A stretch of DNA of 64,000 nucleotides from Sphingomonadales bacterium (GTDB taxonomy: Bacteria > Pseudomonadota > Alphaproteobacteria > Sphingomonadales > Sphingomonadaceae), in the NCBI GenBank assembly GCA_016721875.1, contig JADKHG010000004.1, positions 62,001-126,000 of the forward strand, read 5' to 3'. A program made the translations under genes and the position numbers. The stretch's first letter is position 1. The number at the start of each line of letters is the position of its first letter. The notes beneath the pieces were generated by a model that was not told where the DNA came from, searched no databases, and saw nothing but the letters and a program-made list of their open reading frames with translations. This document shows positions 63,493-64,000 of this stretch, in pieces.

Positions 63493-64000
63493 ATGGCTGA
63501 CAGCACCGACACCGATACCCCTGCCGAAGATCCGTTCGACCAGATCGTCAACGCGCCGTTCGACGCGGCGATTTCCGAGCGTTACCTGATCTATGCGATG
63601 TCGACGATCACCGCGCGCTCGCTGCCCGATCTGCGCGATGGTCTGAAGCCAGTTCATCGCCGCCTGTTGTGGGCGATGCGGCAACTGAAGCTTGATCCAT
63701 CGTCCGGCTACAAGAAATGCGCGCGCGTTGTCGGCGACGTCATCGGTAAATATCACCCGCATGGCGACCAGTCGGTTTACGACGCGATGGTCCGGCTCGC
63801 GCAAACTTTCTCGCTGCGTTACCCCTTGGTCGATGGACAGGGGAATTTCGGCAATATCGACGGCGATAATGCGGCAGCCTATCGCTATACCGAAGCGCGG
63901 CTGACCAAGACCGCAATCGAGTTGATGCAAGGGCTCGACGAGAATGCCACCGACTTCAAACCGACCTACAATGGCGAGGATGAAGAGCCCGAGGTCATGC
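63493..64000 (+). CDS. parC: DNA topoisomerase IV subunit A, N-terminal part (cut by window end)
   Basis: ParC with ParE separates linked daughter chromosomes. The 169 visible codons include RSLPDLRDGLKPVHRRLLW, KCARVVGDVIGKYHPHGD and GDNAAAYRYTEARL with the catalytic Tyr132. The N-terminal leader and the ARVVGDVIGKYHPHGD form fit ParC better than GyrA. At the site equal to Ser80 of the E. coli protein it has Gln93, and Asp97 in place of Glu84. The gene runs past the window end. Confidence 0.88.
   Translation, partial: MADSTDTDTPAEDPFDQIVNAPFDAAISERYLIYAMSTITARSLPDLRDGLKPVHRRLLWAMRQLKLDPSSGYKKCARVVGDVIGKYHPHGDQSVYDAMVRLAQTFSLRYPLVDGQGNFGNIDGDNAAAYRYTEARLTKTAIELMQGLDENATDFKPTYNGEDEEPEVM

Noticed and set aside
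1..64000. CRISPR array, insertion sequence or complete rRNA operon
   Set aside because: No regularly spaced direct repeats, transposase-like frames or rRNA-like sequence were seen.

Overview
This window reads as a chromosomal segment of an alphaproteobacterium of the order Sphingomonadales (inference: gene content, gene order and moderately high GC resemble Sphingopyxis/Sphingorhabdus-type genomes; no rRNA is present to prove it). Almost everything is housekeeping or biosynthetic. I see no prophage, transposase, plasmid backbone or CRISPR array.

Layout. 1-8.5 kb: the end of frr, then uppS-cdsA-dxr-rseP-bamA-skp-fabZ, a tightly packed envelope cluster (isoprenoid carrier, phospholipid precursor, MEP pathway, site-2 protease, outer-membrane assembly, fatty-acid dehydratase), followed by rpmE and tRNA-His. 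8.5-14.1 kb: an amino-acid dehydrogenase and the cytochrome c maturation run ccmC-D-E-F-G-(H)-I, in which ccmH has lost nearly all of its body. 14.2-20.5 kb: kup, two poorly known small genes (one an AHH nuclease), leuA behind a leucine-rich leader peptide, and a nitronate monooxygenase. 20.5-25 kb (minus): yceI and the ilvB-ilvN-orf-ilvC operon for branched-chain amino acids. 25-33 kb: miaA and serB (divergent, sharing start-codon bases), sodC, two L,D-transpeptidases, a MerR regulator with an acyl-CoA dehydrogenase, a phospholipase D-like enzyme and a small calcium-repeat protein. 33-46 kb: cysK with an exporter, lipoproteins (DUF885, DUF4349), an island of intergenic repeats, a pcrA/uvrD helicase coupled to an unknown gene, a retropepsin-PDZ protein and transporters. 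46-53 kb: a DMT transporter, a serine hydrolase, rsmD, an RsuA/RluB pseudouridine synthase, ampG and folC. 52.7-58 kb (minus): the lapA-pyrF-GNAT-trpF-trpB-orf90-trpA-accD run, with most junctions overlapping. 58-64 kb: purB, a TonB-dependent receptor, a phosphofructokinase and the start of parC.

The most important caution is sequence quality. At least ten otherwise well-conserved genes (cdsA, yceI, an L,D-transpeptidase, pcrA, an MHS transporter, trpA, trpB, trpF, purB, a TonB receptor) are each broken by one to a few 1-2 base indels, often in short homopolymers or GC repeats. Several of these genes are normally essential, so consensus errors are the simplest explanation. I annotate each as one locus and state where the frame changes. 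The ccmH lesion is different in kind: a large deletion that keeps both gene junctions.

The biologically most interesting items are the ccmH deletion, the leuA leader/attenuator, two unnamed small membrane-protein genes built into the trp and ilv operons, a hairpin that includes the ribosome-binding site of the nitronate monooxygenase, the CATG-shared start of miaA and serB, a MerR-type operator filling a promoter spacer, and an unknown 288-291-residue protein coupled to the helicase gene. I did not find a convincing wholly new system.
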